The notes: a model not told the origin generated them from the sequence alone. A DNA stretch of 64,000 nt from Sternotherus odoratus (GCA_032164245.1 JAVMKO010000003.1:68270390-68334389), one strand, 5' to 3'. Counted from the stretch's first letter, positions 33,345 through 62,489 are shown. Translations and numbers: made by a program.

Positions 33345-36340
33345 TGTAGCTTGTTCAGTCACACTAGTGAAAATTGCAATAGTGCAGTTCCCTAGAGTAG
33401 ATAAAGGTTCTCAGACTGAGCATTAGAAGTATCGTGAACGTAGAGAGGCATGGGCAGGACAGAGGATATCAGATATTGCTGAGTTAAAATGACCATGGAT
33501 TCTACAGCCATGAGTTGGAAGGGGCTTATTATTAATGAGTTGACCTTTGAGCTCACAAATGTAACGCTTATGTTGTGGGTGAAATGCATTTTATACCAGA
33601 AGGCTTTTAAGTTATTTTTTTGTTTAAAAAAACAAACACTCACCGTATTACATTGAATTTGTGCTCAGTTTTTTTTTCCCCAACAGAAATGAAGTATTTA
33701 GAAACATCAATAAATGTTTCACTAGGAAATCTTTTTGCAAGTTGGTATTTTTTGAGAAATGAGATCTGGATGTCATAATGAAGTGTTAAGTCATGGGAGG
33801 AAAATTGCACTGGACGGAACTGGATTTCGTAGTCAGAATATTTTAGTTGAGGACAGCACAGAAAATCTTATAACACTGGTGTGCTGTATAATGTGGAAGG
33901 AGAAGAATCCTTTGAATTGAATGATCTTTTCATTCACGTAATCAGTTTGTTATGCACACAGTGATGCCATGGGACTCGGCATTTTAGCTGCTGGGTTTCT
34001 CACTGGCAGCATCTGAGGAAGTTCATTATATCCATTTATCACATGATGCACTTCATCAAACAAATGGAACTAGGAGATTCTAACAAGTTTCTTCGGAGCT
34101 CCCTTGTAAACTATTTACTGATATACTCTTCCTTGCTCAGGATACAATGAAGTTCCTTGTACTGCAGCATACAACACAGGAAGTTCATTATCCCCCATCC
34201 AGATTAGACACAAAGAAAGGAAGCCCACACACAAAAAAGAGCCACTTACAAAGAAGCAGCAGATATTTTGCAAATGCTTTTAGTAAGGAATCTCAACTCA
34301 ATATACAGCTGGATTAAAAACTCTTCAGGAGAATGACCTTATCTAATTTTGTTCGGTAAAGTGCTATGCATAACAATGATGCTATGCAACTAATTTCTGC
34401 AACACATTAGTGATACTGCAGAAAATTAGGTGCTTTTTATCAGCAGAAATTAACTAATACAAACATAAAAATAAATGAGTCAAAACTGGAGTTACAGTTA
34501 TGTATGCTGTTAAATGATACTTACTTTGGGTTGCTGAGAAATACTTTTAATGCCTGCTGAATCCTGGTATGTGGTAAGGTTTGAGGTACTTAAATTCCTG
34601 CGTGACAAGCTAAATATGCACACACACGCTACTTGTGTTTGTACAAGCTGCATCTGGTAAGATAGGTTCTCTTTATTTTCGATGTACATAGACACCACTC
34701 AGCTCACATTCAGATCAGGAAGGATGATAGCTGTTGTGCCTCCTTTGATGAACTCAGCTCAGTGTGCAATATCTTAGGTAACGTGCAGAACACTTGCTGA
34801 GCTCATCAGTTGATGTTACCTCAGTATCCGCATTGATGTAAACAGTATCTTTCTGATAAAGATAACTGTAACTTCTTCACACTTCCAGCGTTCTCTTTAA
34901 ATTACCTTTCTATATGCTGATTTCTTTAAAAGGTTGGGTGAATATAGTGCTCATGAAAGTTAGGGGACTAACAGGGTCTTGTCTCAACAATAATGCTATG
35001 CAGGCTTCCCCACCACAGCTTGATAAGCAACACTTCCTGCTTTCCCTATCTTAAAACGTACTGAGCAGATTAAAGTATGATTTTTGTTGTGCAGACAAAT
35101 GGGGAGTAGGATTAAAGGCTAGATATTCAAAGCTGGGTCTCCAGATTAACAGTTCAATGTACAGGAAATTGCCATTGCAACAAGGGACATCAATCAGTTT
35201 AAGAGGAAACTAGATAAAACATTAAAGAAGGGGAATGTGTGTGGTTGAGAAATATAGGCAAATGGCACCCAAAAGGAAGCAGATATGATGGGGGCCTCCT
35301 GTTTTTTCTCTTGTAGCTTGGATGAATGAGGCTGCAGTTCTTGACACTCACTACGGCTCAGATGTTTATTTGAGTGATCGAGTTAAACCTTTGTCTCTGG
35401 TGCCAAGTCCCAAACTGGCCAGGGTTTTCAGTCTCACATATTAGTTTTTCTTATTCCCAGCCAGATGTGCAGAGGAATGGGGATATTCTCAACTTGAAGT
35501 GTGGGTTTAAGATGTGCATCTTTAATTAGTGTTCCTGGAAGGTACAAAATTAATGTTATGTGTTTTAAATAGTGAATAGCTCTAATTAAAACATGTCATA
35601 CCAAGGCAGCTAATCCTCATACCGTCATAGGTCTATACTTTATAAGTCTATAGCTTATTGCTATACCAATATAAACATCTTTATACCAGTAAAACAGTCC
35701 ACTGCTTTACCTAAACCGTTATAGCAGTACAATAACTGTGTAGGCAGGTTCTAAGACAATACCCCTTTTCCCTCACATTCCTCTTCCCTTCATGAGTAGT
35801 AAACACTAAATTCCCTTTTTCTCCTCCTTCCACTATGTAGTAAGGATTAATATACACATCCTGGGCATCTCTGCCCCTTTGCCCATGTGGGCAATACACC
35901 ATTCCTATATATCCTTACTCTCTCGCGCGCGCCTCTTTACATGAGCCATATAGCCATCTTCTCAGTTAGCACTACAGCTGCTTGAAGAGATTGCCTCACC
36001 AGTCGGAAAGGCAGCTTGGTGTTGTCCATATACCTGTATTGCCTGACTCCATGATAAGAAGTGCTCTATTTATTGGGCCATGCTTGTTGAAAGCCAGTAT
36101 TGAGTATCTGTTCTTATTAGTGATAGGGAGACAAGTTACCAGTGACCCTTAAACATGATGAGTCCTTGGTCAAGAAACAGTTACTTGTGAATAACAACCT
36201 TGAAATTAGTGCTTAGACTCTGCTCTACATCCCTTTTTGGGGAAGTGTTAAAGAGATCACTCAAGGCAAGCATCACCCAGTGGCCAAGCATACTGTGGCA
36301 GGTTCTCTTCATTTCTGGTCCCACTCTGTTGACAGCCAGT
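33345..36340. other. Intergenic stretch, mostly unique
   Basis: AT-rich sequence with no gene or transposon ends that I recognise. It is one of the two longest repeat-poor parts of the window, so any regulatory DNA for neighbours could be here, but no motif supports a specific site. Confidence 0.5.
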
Positions 36341-36354
36341 CTAGTCCTGTGGTC

Positions 36355-36491
36355 AGGGATGCTGGAGCAATTACAGTGGGGGTGCTGAGAGCCATTGAAC
36401 CAAACTGTAAATCCTGTATATGATGGAAACCACTTCAAGCCAGAGGTTGCTGCCGCACCTCCAGCACCCCTAGTTCCAGCACCTATGCCTG
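36355..36491. mobile_element. Short hAT MITE, perfect duplication
   Basis: AGGGATGCTGGAGCAATTAC at the left and CCAGCACCTATGCCTG at the right are imperfect inverted ends. CTGTGGTC flanks both sides exactly (36347-36354 and 36492-36499). The interior has GAGAGCCATTGAACCAAACT. A fragment of the same repeat is embedded at about 14275-14310. Confidence 0.8.
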
Positions 36492-36504
36492 CTGTGGTCT
36501 GTCC

Positions 36505-39500
36505 CTTCTGTAGCCCAGCCAAGTCACATGTTTGTGTCTGCCCCTTTTGGGGTATATAGACTCCAGCAATAGGGTTGCCCTCTGAGTTAGGTGAGAAGAC
36601 TCCCCCTGGGTTGAGTTCTCAGGATCTTGACCGTTCTGTGCTTAGGGCCTTCTCTCCTCTGGGTCTCCAGTAAAGGAGCCAGTGTAAAGCAGCTAAGTCT
36701 TGCACCAAAGTGCTATAATGCTGTCTCCTGGGATCACTTCCCACCACCAATGGATATAGTGTCATTAAATATCTGGAATCAAAGATAAAGTTTCAGGCCT
36801 TCTGAGAATCACCAGTGTCTTCTTCCCTGTGCATTCCTGCAGTGCTCTTCTTCCCAGGCTTTCAGGGTGTAGATCAGTTCACCTCCACTGTCTGCAGACC
36901 ACTGAACTGGCCTGTTTTTCTTTTTGAGCTCCTCTTGCAAGCAGTGCATACTTCGGAGATGTGGTGGATGGGGCTTCCTGGTCCCAGAATAACTATTTAA
37001 CCCTTTCCATACTGGTATGGGGCATTGTATAATCCATCACAGGAAAGTTATAGAGCAGGAAGTTGTTGTGATGAGTTTTGTGTGTGGGCTATATGCTCTG
37101 AGAAATTAACTGATCAATAACTCATTTCACATCGTCCACCATACAGTCATCAGATTGTAATGACTTTTGATTACTACCAATTTTAGCTGGATTAAGTGAG
37201 GTGACCTAAAAGTAAAATGCTCTTTAATGTATCATCTCCCCCACACCCAATATCAGACTTTTAAAAAGTGTTTCTTATTAAATCTCTTCAATTTATCAAA
37301 AGCACTTGGAAGACTGCAGCCTTTCTCATAGCACACTTCAGTACTTGCTGAAACTCCCAAAGCTGAATATTTTACATCACTGTGATGCCTCTCACCCAGA
37401 TATGGCAGTCACAAAGCATTATATTTAGCAGACTTTAACACAATTAAAACTGAATGGATACATCACAGCAACTATGTGTCAGTCCAAGTAAAAGCAATAG
37501 GTCAGCTCACACAAACCCCCTCGATGCTGCTGTTTTGGGGATGAGCTATTTTAAAAAAAGAAAAAAGTAAAGCTCCAAAGAATAAAAATATTTAGCTATA
37601 TTCATTCAAAATAAATTAGCCATGTTATGGGTAGTCTACAACAACATTGTCCTCAAACAAAAATACGTTTGTTTCCAGTGGGCAGAGAAAATGTGCTACA
37701 ACCTGCTGGCAATAACTGTTTCAATGCAAATGTAGTAGTGCTTGGTTCTGTTCTCATTATGGTCATGGCATTAGTTAGACAAGACAGGTGTCTTCAGAAG
37801 AGGTGCACATTCAATTGCATATGATTTCAGAGAGCTCTTAGAAAGTTTAGCATAAGTATTTGTGAAGTTCCCATTCATCACTGTAACAATGACTGTCTAG
37901 AAGGGACCTGTTAAAACACAGTAGGCTGCTGGCGTAGTTTAAATAGAGGGCTGTCTTGCAGTGGAGATGGAGCTTAACCATATTTTAATCCCATTCCTGA
38001 TTTATACAACAGACTTGAATTTATGAAGACCTGGCGCATGAGTTAGGAAGCTGTTAGGGTTCCATCTATGCTGCAAATCTAGTTTGAGTCCATACTCCTG
38101 TATTATGAAAGCATTATCCTACAATAATTACAATGTCAATTTATACTAAAAACTTCAAAAACAGCTGTCTTTAGAAAGCTGGTTACATTTCCCAAACAAC
38201 AGCCTGTGGTTTATTAAACAATGGCAGAGTCCTCCAGGTAACCAGACTCCGCTAAGTGAAGGGAGAAAAAAGTCTTTACTTTTTGTAATAAAACCAGGGG
38301 AGGAAACATGGATGTTTATTTTGAAAGATAACATACACCTGTTCTGTTTGCTGAGTGCTAGGTAACTATTGGAGGCTCATTTTCATCTGTTACCATGGTA
38401 AACTCTTTGCACTTCAAGGCCTCATAGCTTTGTTTTCTTTCAAGATGAGGTACTTACCCTAGCTTTTCCAGTAGCTTTAACCCAATAACATGGAAGTGTG
38501 GATAATAATAGTAATTGCTTTTCTCCCTCCATCAATATGTCTCATTTGTGTAGCACTGACGTATGGACTGTTTTTCCTTTGAACTCCTTTTTGAAGTTTG
38601 CTGCTGCCTGTAGTACTGATCCTTATTAACATTCCTGGTTCTCCTTTGCCTTCAGCCAGTTGCCAGATAGAGATAAGGAAGTGCCCGGCAGGCTGCTAAC
38701 AATGGTACTTTTCAGGCAAGCTGCTCTAATGAGCAGGCTTGGTAGTTTATCTTGCTGTCTGTCTAGGCAGGTTACAGGACTTTGCTTCTTTGTTTTGTTA
38801 AATGCTACAAAAGAAACCCGAAAGGTTAAAGAGCCTGGCAATTATGGGAAGGCACATCAACAGAATTTTCAAAAAAAAAATTTCATACAAGACCTTATTG
38901 GCTTGGCTTTTTATCAGAATGGCTGTAAAGTATCTTCACTGGAGATTAGCTATGGAATAGAACCACTGCAATAAGATTTTTGTTAAGTGCTGGTGCATTG
39001 TATCAAAGGCTCATCCCAGTAGTGTAATTTGAGTTTCTTGAAACTTATAACAGGAGCAGAGAGCTACTACTTTCACAGTGAATTTTATTTATACTCTTAT
39101 ACTACACCCATCACCACGTTAAACTGGTAGCAAATAAACCAATATGCCTTCATCTATATCTTGATTACAGGGACAATGCATACCACCCTCACCCCCCATC
39201 CCTCATGAATCCTACTGGCTGGTCTGATAAGTCAACTCAGACATAAAACAGTTGTAAATGTTTAAGAGACGCCTTTCATCCCCTTCATTACCTGTATCTC
39301 AGCTTCTACAAGGCAATAATGCCAGACTATTGGGAAATGTACTTATTTACATATGGAACGTCTCTATATGTTACTGTGCTATTTACATATATAGTTAATA
39401 ATTTACGTAGACTTTGGCAGCAAATATACTTTTAATGCTTGCTCTCATTAATTTTTCTTCCCTTCTATCTCAGTCTTTTGTCCTCTAACCCATTTCATTT

Positions 39501-39940
39501 ATATTATTTAATGTAAAATGTTTAATTTTTAAATAGCCTCAGTATTTTCTCTGTCTTTTCCTTTTCCTTTCCCCTTATCTGCTGACTGTTTCTTTCTCTC
39601 TTACTTGTCTCTATCCTTTCTATTATTTCATTCTATTTTTCTCCTCCTTTCTCTCCCTTTTCACAACTTCTACCATTTCTCTATATTACTAAACATCTTT
39701 AAGGGGAATGGCTCACACAAGCTGTTTCCTCCTCACCATGCCCTCATCATCATGCCTTGTATCCTTCTAGAATGCTCTAATTAATTTAAAGTTCAACAAA
39801 ACTTAGGAGTTGTTATTTGAAATGGAATCAGTAAGAAAATATCTGAATAAAGGGACTGAGCTCCTTGTGCTTCCTAGATCCTGATCCTTTCTCCCTCTCC
39901 CCAGTGGTACTGCTTCTAGTAAGATATTATTTTAATACAT
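36505..39940. other. Intergenic stretch, mostly unique
   Basis: No gene or transposon end recognised. Open frames are at most 104 codons (38660-38974) without family motifs. A pyrimidine-rich tract lies at 39540-39680. Confidence 0.5.
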
Positions 39941-40102
39941 TTTAGGGTCAGAAAAGACCATTATAATCACCTGGTCTGATCTCCTGGCATAAAACAGGCC
40001 ATAGAATTTCACCCAGTGATTCCTGCACCAAGATCCATAAACTGTGGTTGAACTGGAGGATGTCTTTTAGAAAGACATCTAGTCTTGGTTTAAAGACTCC
40101 AA

Positions 40103-40630
40103 GGGTATGTCTACACTGCAATGTAAGACCAGGGTTAGAAGAACATGAGTGAGCCAACTCCGGGTTTGTTAACCTTGATCGTGAGTGTCTACACACATTT
40201 TATAACTCCATGTTAGGAACTGATGAACCCTGGCTCCCAACCTGTAGCTGTAGTATCTACATTGCACCCACACCCCAGACTTCATAGCAAAATGTGGCTG
40301 CTTTAGCCCTTTATTCATAGTGCAGTGTTGGGAAAGTTTGACTGTCCCCCAAAAGTGAGTATCTAGAGGACAAAGAAAGTCAGCCCATGGGATTGTGGGA
40401 TACTTTTGGTGGATTGCCACACACAAATCCAGTGGGACTGAATCTACCCTGCAAAACTACAGGGCTTGAGCCCTGGATCCTGGTTTGACTCAAACTCAGA
40501 CCCTCCACCCCTATTGGTTCCTGGGACCCTGGGTCTGAGCTCTGGGTTAGTACGACTTATGTGTAGATGATAGTTTAGGCTTGAGCCTGAGTTTGAACCC
40601 TGGGTTTACATTGCAATATAGACATACCTT
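40103..40630. mobile_element. Short-TIR DNA element
   Basis: GGGTATGTCTACACTGCAAT and ATTGCAATATAGACATACC are inverted ends about 525 bp apart. The interior contains inverted CCTGGGTC- and GGATCCTGGTTTGACTC-type blocks. It lies head to tail with the element at 40637-40892. Confidence 0.7.
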
Positions 40631-40636
40631 GAGAAT

Positions 40637-40892
40637 AGGTCTACACTATAATTAAACACCCACAGCTGGACCAGGTCAGATGACTCAGGCTCGGGCCGCA
40701 AAATTGCAGTGTATATGTTTGGGCTTGAACCCGGGCTCTGGGGCCTTCCCCCTCACAGAGGTCTCAGAACCCAGGCTCCAGTCCAAGCATGAATGTCTAT
40801 ACTGCAATTTATCGCCCCGCAGCCCAAGCTGTGTGAACCCAAGTCAGCGGACACAGGCCAGCAGCATATTTCATTGCAACGTAGATGTACCA
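40637..40892. mobile_element. Short-TIR DNA element, second of a pair
   Basis: AGGTCTACACTATAATTAAA and ATTGCAACGTAGATGTACC are inverted ends of a related family. GCTCGGGCCGCAAAATTGCAG and the inverted block with GGCTCCAGTCCAAGC are seen inside. The junction to the previous element is TTGAGAAT, and the outermost ends of the pair are flanked by CAA. Confidence 0.6.
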
Positions 40893-41096
40893 CAAATGAT
40901 GAAGAATCCACCACAACCTCCGTAATCTGTTCTAATTGCCAAGATAAATATTTTTAACAGTGATTTCCATTTAAAATTACCTGGACTCAGCTACTACTAA
41001 ATCTTCTGATGCTTTATTTGCTAGTTTAAGGAAGCCTGTAATTGCAGATAATGGGAATCTCTTAGTTCCCCCTTAACCTAGTATATGTGTCTTTGC

Positions 41097-41370
41097 CCTG
41101 GTCTATATTCAGGGAGAGGGGGGCATCAACCTAAGATATGCAACTTCAGCTACGTAGCTGAAGTCAACATATTTAGGTTGACTTACAGCGGTGTCTTCAC
41201 GGCACCGAATCAACTGCTGCCGCTCCCCCGTCGACTCCACCTGCACCTCTCATGGTGGTGAAGTACTGGAGTGAACTGAGAGTGCTCGAGGATTGATTTA
41301 TCGCGTCTAAACTAGACGCGATAATTGACTTCTGAAAGATCGATCATTACTCCTTCACACCTCCCCACAT
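41097..41370. mobile_element. Palindromic MITE (Chompy-like), second copy
   Basis: It shares with 2521-2803 the hairpin ACTTCAGCTACGTAGCTGAAG (about 41144-41164) and the hairpin ATCGCGTCTAAACTAGACGCGAT (41299-41321). It also has CTCCCCCGTCGACTCCA. The ends are more decayed than in the first copy. Confidence 0.65.
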
Positions 41371-42040
41371 AGCCTCAGCTCCAAATGATATGCACTATTG
41401 ACAATCCCAAGTGCTAAAATTTATGAGTCACTGTCAGGTCCCCAAAAAAACTGTAAAATTTAAAAAAAGAGTTTTGTTTTTTAAATTTGCCTTCACTTTT
41501 CAGAGCTTTTAGAATGCACTCAAGTCACATTCTCCACAATCAGGAGGGCTAAAAGCTACCATTAAAAAAAAAAAGGCAGGGGGAGGATAGGGGTGTGGAG
41601 CTGGGATTCTCACTTACTCACATGCCATCAGTAGCTGGGGCTGTAAGAAATATGTGAATTATCACAAGATTCATAATGAAATAACAAAAGTGACAACACT
41701 AGATATGCCCCTCATCAAAGTCGGCTAGTTGGATAGAATTCCTTATGCAAGAGCCCCTACAAAGAAAATCTGATTTAGATGTTTACAGGCCCTCATCTTG
41801 CAGCTCCATTTCTGATTGCTTCTCATGTACAAAGCAAGACAGGCCCTGCCAACCTGCATCTCCCTGGAAGGGCAATTAAATACTTTGCCCAGTGTGAAAG
41901 GAATATCAGCTTTTTGGTTAAACAGATTTCATTCTTAGTCTGCACAAAAGCTTTTGCGAAGCTAATTTGGGAAATCACTCTATAATACTGAATAATAAAC
42001 TTGAGGAGGATCATACCAAAGTATTTGCACTGACTATAGC

Positions 42041-42419
42041 TAGGGCTCATGGAGGTCACAAAAGTTATGGATTCCGTGACTTCTGCAGCAACAGGTGTGG
42101 CTGACCTAAGGGCTGCCTGGGAAGCGGTCCCGGGGGCAGTGGGAGCAGGTGGGTAGGCAGCCCCGTAGGCAGCCAGAGCAGCCACTGCTCGGTGGCCCCT
42201 GGCAGCTGATGCTGCTGGCCCGTGGGCCTCCCCACCAGAGCAGCAGCCCCTCTACCTCCTAGAGCAGCATCCCCTATGGCTCCCGCAGAGCAGCATCCCC
42301 CCGTCCCAGCTAAGATTTAGTCAGGGGTATACAGTAAAAATGGGTGTGGATTTTTGTTTATTGCCTGTGACCTGTCCAGGACTTTTACTAAAAATACCCG
42401 TGACTAACTCATAGCCTTA
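42041..42419. mobile_element. hAT non-autonomous element
   Basis: TAGGGCTCATGGAGGTC and AACTCATAGCCTTA are imperfect inverted ends. The flanks ACTATAGC (42033-42040) and ACTGTAGC (42420-42427) agree at 7 of 8 bases. The interior has several AGAGCAGCATCCCC-type units near 42250-42300. Confidence 0.75.
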
Positions 42420-42884
42420 ACTGTAGCTGATTCTGGGCTTGTTCCTGGAGCCCTCACAAGACTAAGGGCTGTATTCTTTAACCATTCAAGTTGAATAGGA
42501 TTTCAGCTGTTATGTCAATAATGCTAACTGAGTAAAAAAATAAGCAACCACTCCAACATATTTTTTTGTATCTTTAAAAAAAATCCCTGTCATTTTTGTT
42601 GATCTCATACTAGGTAGAGATTCTCTAGGTGCCAACCTTCCATATTTCCTTAAGACTATTTTATGTCTCACCAAGTCTTACAAGTGGTGGGATTGTAAAG
42701 TTGTGTCTCTGGGCTAGCACACCATAGACACACTGTTCTGTGTCACATTCTTGTTTTAACAAGGGTTAAAGTGTAGCAGCAAAGCTAAAGCCCAGTGTAA
42801 AAAATATTGTAGCATTCTATGGTTATAACTAAAAATATATTATGCTGTAGTGTTGTGGAATATTATTATAGAATCAAGTAGGTG

Positions 42885-43035
42885 TTTGTTAGGGACTATA
42901 ATGTAATGGAGGAGCACTTTAGTGACTTGGGATCTCGAAAGCTTATCTCTCTTTCACTAACAGAAGTTGATCCAATAAAAGATATTACTTCATCCACCTT
43001 GTCTCTCTATTTTAACTATACTAACCCACAGGTAA
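42885..43035 (+). mobile_element. 3' tail of a second Penelope-like family
   Basis: CTCGAAAGCTTATCTCTC, CAACAGAAGTTGATCC-like sequence and AATAAAAGATATTACTTC match a retroelement tail that I associate with Penelope-like elements in turtle and crocodilian DNA. The CGAAAGCTTA part corresponds to the GAAA side of the hammerhead-like core; the CTGA side is degraded. Confidence 0.45.
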
Positions 43036-43239
43036 GCCAGACCAGTTTCCATCTATGCGTGGTTCAGTGAGGCCTGGGGCCTTGCCATGAGCTGGCACCT
43101 GGTCTGCCAGAATCACAGGCCCTCTTATCAAGTACAGTGCAAGATAAAAGATGCATTACCGAACAGTCGCCAGTCTTTTAAGGTTGCTCCCAAAACACCA
43201 TAAAGCCTCATTAATTTCTCCCCAGCAATAAATAAAACA

Positions 43240-43687
43240 GTTTTACAAAAAGCAAATATATTTTATTGTCTATACCATTGCTTGTGAACACTAATATGCA
43301 AGAACATCTGGACAACAACAAAAGAAACCCTCAGCAAACCCTCAGGAAGGCGGAACTGTTTTACACTAATTGCAACATAATTTACAGTAATTACGTGCTG
43401 TGTGGCAGACTAGTAAAGGAATATTAGAAACATCAAAAAATAAAATTGGACATTGTTTCCATTTGCAATGTGTTTAGGAATCAAGAGAGGAATTATGCCT
43501 GCTCAGTTTCAGAAAGAGATGTCTGATACAGCGGAGAAGTGAGGGAGCTGAGTCTGAATTACCCAAGACAACTCCTTGAGCAGAAAGAGAATCTTCCATC
43601 ACCAGAACGGGCCACATGGAAGAGTCCTGGCTCCTTGCCAGCATCACCCATTAACAATTGTTTGTCATGCACTTTCTGTAAAAATGT
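43240..43687 (-). other. TRAF3IP2: TRAF3IP2 3' UTR (predicted)
   Basis: The UTR follows the stop codon of the last exon. On the minus strand AATAAA (plus TTTATT at 43262-43267) is a canonical polyadenylation signal, predicting cleavage at roughly 43235-43250. The 448-bp length is inference, and alternative sites further on are possible. Confidence 0.55.
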
Positions 43688-59606
<15,919 letters not shown>

Positions 59607-60189
59607 CTAAGAAATGAATAAAATAAACACAAGGATCTCATCAATTGACTTTTGACTGACTGGAAGTTTTCAGATTTCAAACACACTCTGCTTCATTTCT
59701 AGGAAAGCTTTAGCAGCTTGTTGATCAGTAGCCGGGTTAAGAAACGTTTTACAGAACAAAGTTCCATGCTTGAACAATGGAGTTCAGCTTTCCATGGTGG
59801 GCTGGAATGTTGGGAAGATCGACAGTTAAACAGGGAGAGCTGGTCGTCTTCCATATTTATCATGCCTGACTTTTCTTTGGCTATACCCTGAGAAAATGAA
59901 TCATCTCCACAGTCTCATTAAAGCAGAAGAAAAAATCCTGGAACAAATCAGTTTGCCACACAAAGACTAAAGAGACTGAAACTATTGTAAATGAAAAGAG
60001 AAAAATTATCTTTCATTTTGTTACTTCATTCTGAATGCATTTGCTGTCTGTCTACCACTAACCTCTTAAGGCCTTGAGGCTGGTTCTATTACTATTGTAA
60101 AGGACGGTAATGTGACAATCCTTGCTAAAATAACTTATTTGTAAAAACGCTATTTTTTGATGTGCACATCATAGTATCTATTAATTATT

Positions 60190-60480
60190 AATTATTATTA
60201 TTTATATTACCATAGCACCTAACCATAGAGCAGGAGTCAATTGTGCTAAGTGCTGTACAAAAACAAAAGAAAAAAATGGTTCCTGCCTCACAAAGTTTAC
60301 AATTTAAGTAGAAGACAAAAGACAATGGGAGGATACAGACACAAGGGGGAGGACAAAGAGACAATATTTATGATAGGTTACTGTGCACTGAGAACACAGC
60401 CTAACTGTTCTCAAGTTTTTGTGGGCACCACAGAACAGGAGAGGTTTTAATGTGGGATTTGAAGGAGGATGGTAAGTTAA
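60190..60480 (-). repeat. Non-LTR retroposon 3' region
   Basis: Reversed order: an ATTATTATTATTTATATTAC tail, then CATAGCACCTAACC, CAATTGTGCTAAGTGCTGTA, CACAAAGTTTACAATTTAAG and GATTTGAAGGAGGATGG. It is of the same family as the short tail at 2268-2337. The microsatellite tail and a 3'-anchored copy suggest a LINE of the CR1/L2 type, but the family name is uncertain. Confidence 0.5.
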
Positions 60481-61152
60481 TTCTATAAACACCTGCAAAA
60501 TTATTGCCTTTTAACACATTACGTGGTGCAGCTGTACAAGCAGTAGATCACAGCAAAAGTGAGGGCACAGATGAAGGCCTCTCATTAGAAAGCGCTGGTA
60601 TCCAACCTTAATTGTAGATGGTCTACACAGCCAATCAAGTTTTCATTTTTCACTTGTGACATTGAGACTTTAGATTTTATTTTTATTGTAGTTTGGGGTC
60701 TCCAAACTTTGTTGTTCACTGTCCGTGCCAGGGCTGAATGACAATCAGCAGAAGAGGGCACAACAAAGCAGCACCCACGCAGCTGATAGCAAAGGCAATG
60801 AATGCCAGGACACTGCACTACTGTGTGTCATTCCATAGTCTTTCCTTTTTAAGGGCCAAGTATAGCTGGGCAGAGGGGCCCACATGCCTAACTGGAGTGG
60901 GGAAAACTAAACCCAGGCTGTACATTTGAAGAGCTGTGTTGTTGCTAATAAATAGGAAGTAACTTATAATGATCTACAAGAGGAACAGATGGGGAAAGAG
61001 ACTTTCCCTTCAGCATCCCACATCAGGTTCATTTCCAGGAATGGCTCCCTCGCCCAGTGGTGGCCCTGGCAGCCACAAGCCCTCACCCAACTCATCTCTA
61101 GACCTTCACACGTGTAATAGCTATTTTGGTATATGCAAAGTATAGTTTAGGC

Positions 61153-62024
61153 CAGTGGTTCCCAAACTTTAATAACCTGTGAACCCCTTTCACTAACATG
61201 TCAAGTCTTGCGAACCTCCTAGAAATTAATAGTCCCAGAGATTTTCTCCTTTATCCAAGTATAAAAGCAGTGATCTTGGAAATATAATTTTTTTTTGATG
61301 ACATGTTTATTATACACTATTTATTATTAATTAATCATTACAGTCATAGGCGTGCACAGCACATTTCATTAGGGTGTGCACCCAGGGACTTTTATTTATT
61401 TATGTTAAAGTCACTGCACTCTGCAAGCAAAGCCACTTATTTTGTTGAGACACTAAGGTGTGCCTTGGCACACCTGGTACACTGTGTGCATGCCTATGAT
61501 TACAGTATTTTTATTACATTATGAAAATGGCAACGCTCTTCCAAGATCTCACTTTTGTAACTTGTATCACTTTGAATAAGCCAGTTATAAGACAAGGCTT
61601 CTATGTTTTATCAAGGAGTATCAGATGTGAAACAGCAGGAAGGGATTTAAGAAGCCAACTCAAAGAGTTCCTCCTACACAAGTATTCAGGTCTTGAGCAG
61701 TCCAGGCAAACAGCACACATTACAACAAAGCTTAAACTTGTTCTTCATAATCATTTAAAAACAATACTAGCTGCCTATTTAATTTTAAAAACAGCAAAAA
61801 AATCCACCTCCCTTTCTACTTCTTATTAGGAGTCTTGAAGTTTAAATCTTCTCAGTGTGATAGAGATGCTTGCTTTGATCTACTTAGCTTATGGAAGTCC
61901 AGGGGCTCTGGGCTGCTGACCCCGTGCTGCTTGGTGTTCCTAGGGACAGTTCTGTCCTCCATTAGGGATTTTTTTCCCAAGAACCCCCTGTAAGACTTCG
62001 CAAACCCACAGTTTGGGAACCATG
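61153..62024. mobile_element. hAT element with nested hAT
   Basis: CAGTGGTTCCCAAACTTT and CAGTTTGGGAACCATG are inverted ends. The flanks GTTTAGGC (61145-61152) and ATTTAGGC (62025-62032) agree at 7 of 8 bases. At 872 bp (718 without the nested element) it has no transposase frame. It lies in the most upstream TRAF3IP2 intron visible here. Confidence 0.85.
61345..61498. mobile_element. Nested short hAT element
   Basis: CATAGGCGTGCACAGCAC and CTGTGTGCATGCCTATG are inverted ends. ATTACAGT flanks both sides exactly (61337-61344 and 61499-61506). Its perfect duplication against the 7-of-8 duplication of the host element gives the order of insertion. Confidence 0.9.
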
Positions 62025-62489
62025 ATTTAGGCATAAGCAGAAATAGAAAGCAATGGAAGCAACTTGCATTATGGGCAGGGGAACCTGAGTCCATTGCTTC
62101 AGTCCCTCTGCTTGTGGACTCCCTAAGACAGCACTGCATCACGTCCCAGTCAGGAGGTAATTATCAGGACTGGAAATGTATTTTTTTACAAAATGAAAGC
62201 TTAAATTATGCAGAAGCAGATGGGACAGGAGTGAAGTGCTAGACATGTTGCCAACTCTTGCTATTTTATCACGAGTCTTGTGATATTTGGTGGTTTTTTA
62301 AAAACCCTGATATCCTGCAGACATATTATAACATGACAGTCTCAGTTTTCATTTAAAAAAATTAAGTTTCTAGCCATTGCACTCACAGGGAACTGAGCAT
62401 GAGATCTGAAGACTCAAGGGTAAGTAGATGCTCTAAGATAGCAGGGATACCAGCAGACTCTGGAGACAAGTTGCGTTGGTGAGCCCAAG

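Larger units (their letters stand above)
39945..40975 (-). mobile_element. CR1 LINE fragment split by DNA elements
   Basis: Reversed CR1 sequence runs through ATAGAATTTCACCCAGTGAT, GGAGGATGTCTTTTAGAAAG and GACTCCAA (40102). It resumes at 40893 with CAAATGATGAAGAATCCACC and AACAGTGATTTCCATTT. CAA at 40100-40102 is repeated at 40893-40895. The 790 bp between are two related short-TIR elements. Confidence 0.7.

Noticed and set aside
1..43000. REV3L or other neighbouring gene exons
   Set aside because: I saw no exon with a recognisable polymerase zeta or other protein motif. Synteny makes the region plausible as intergenic, but short exons could be missed by eye.
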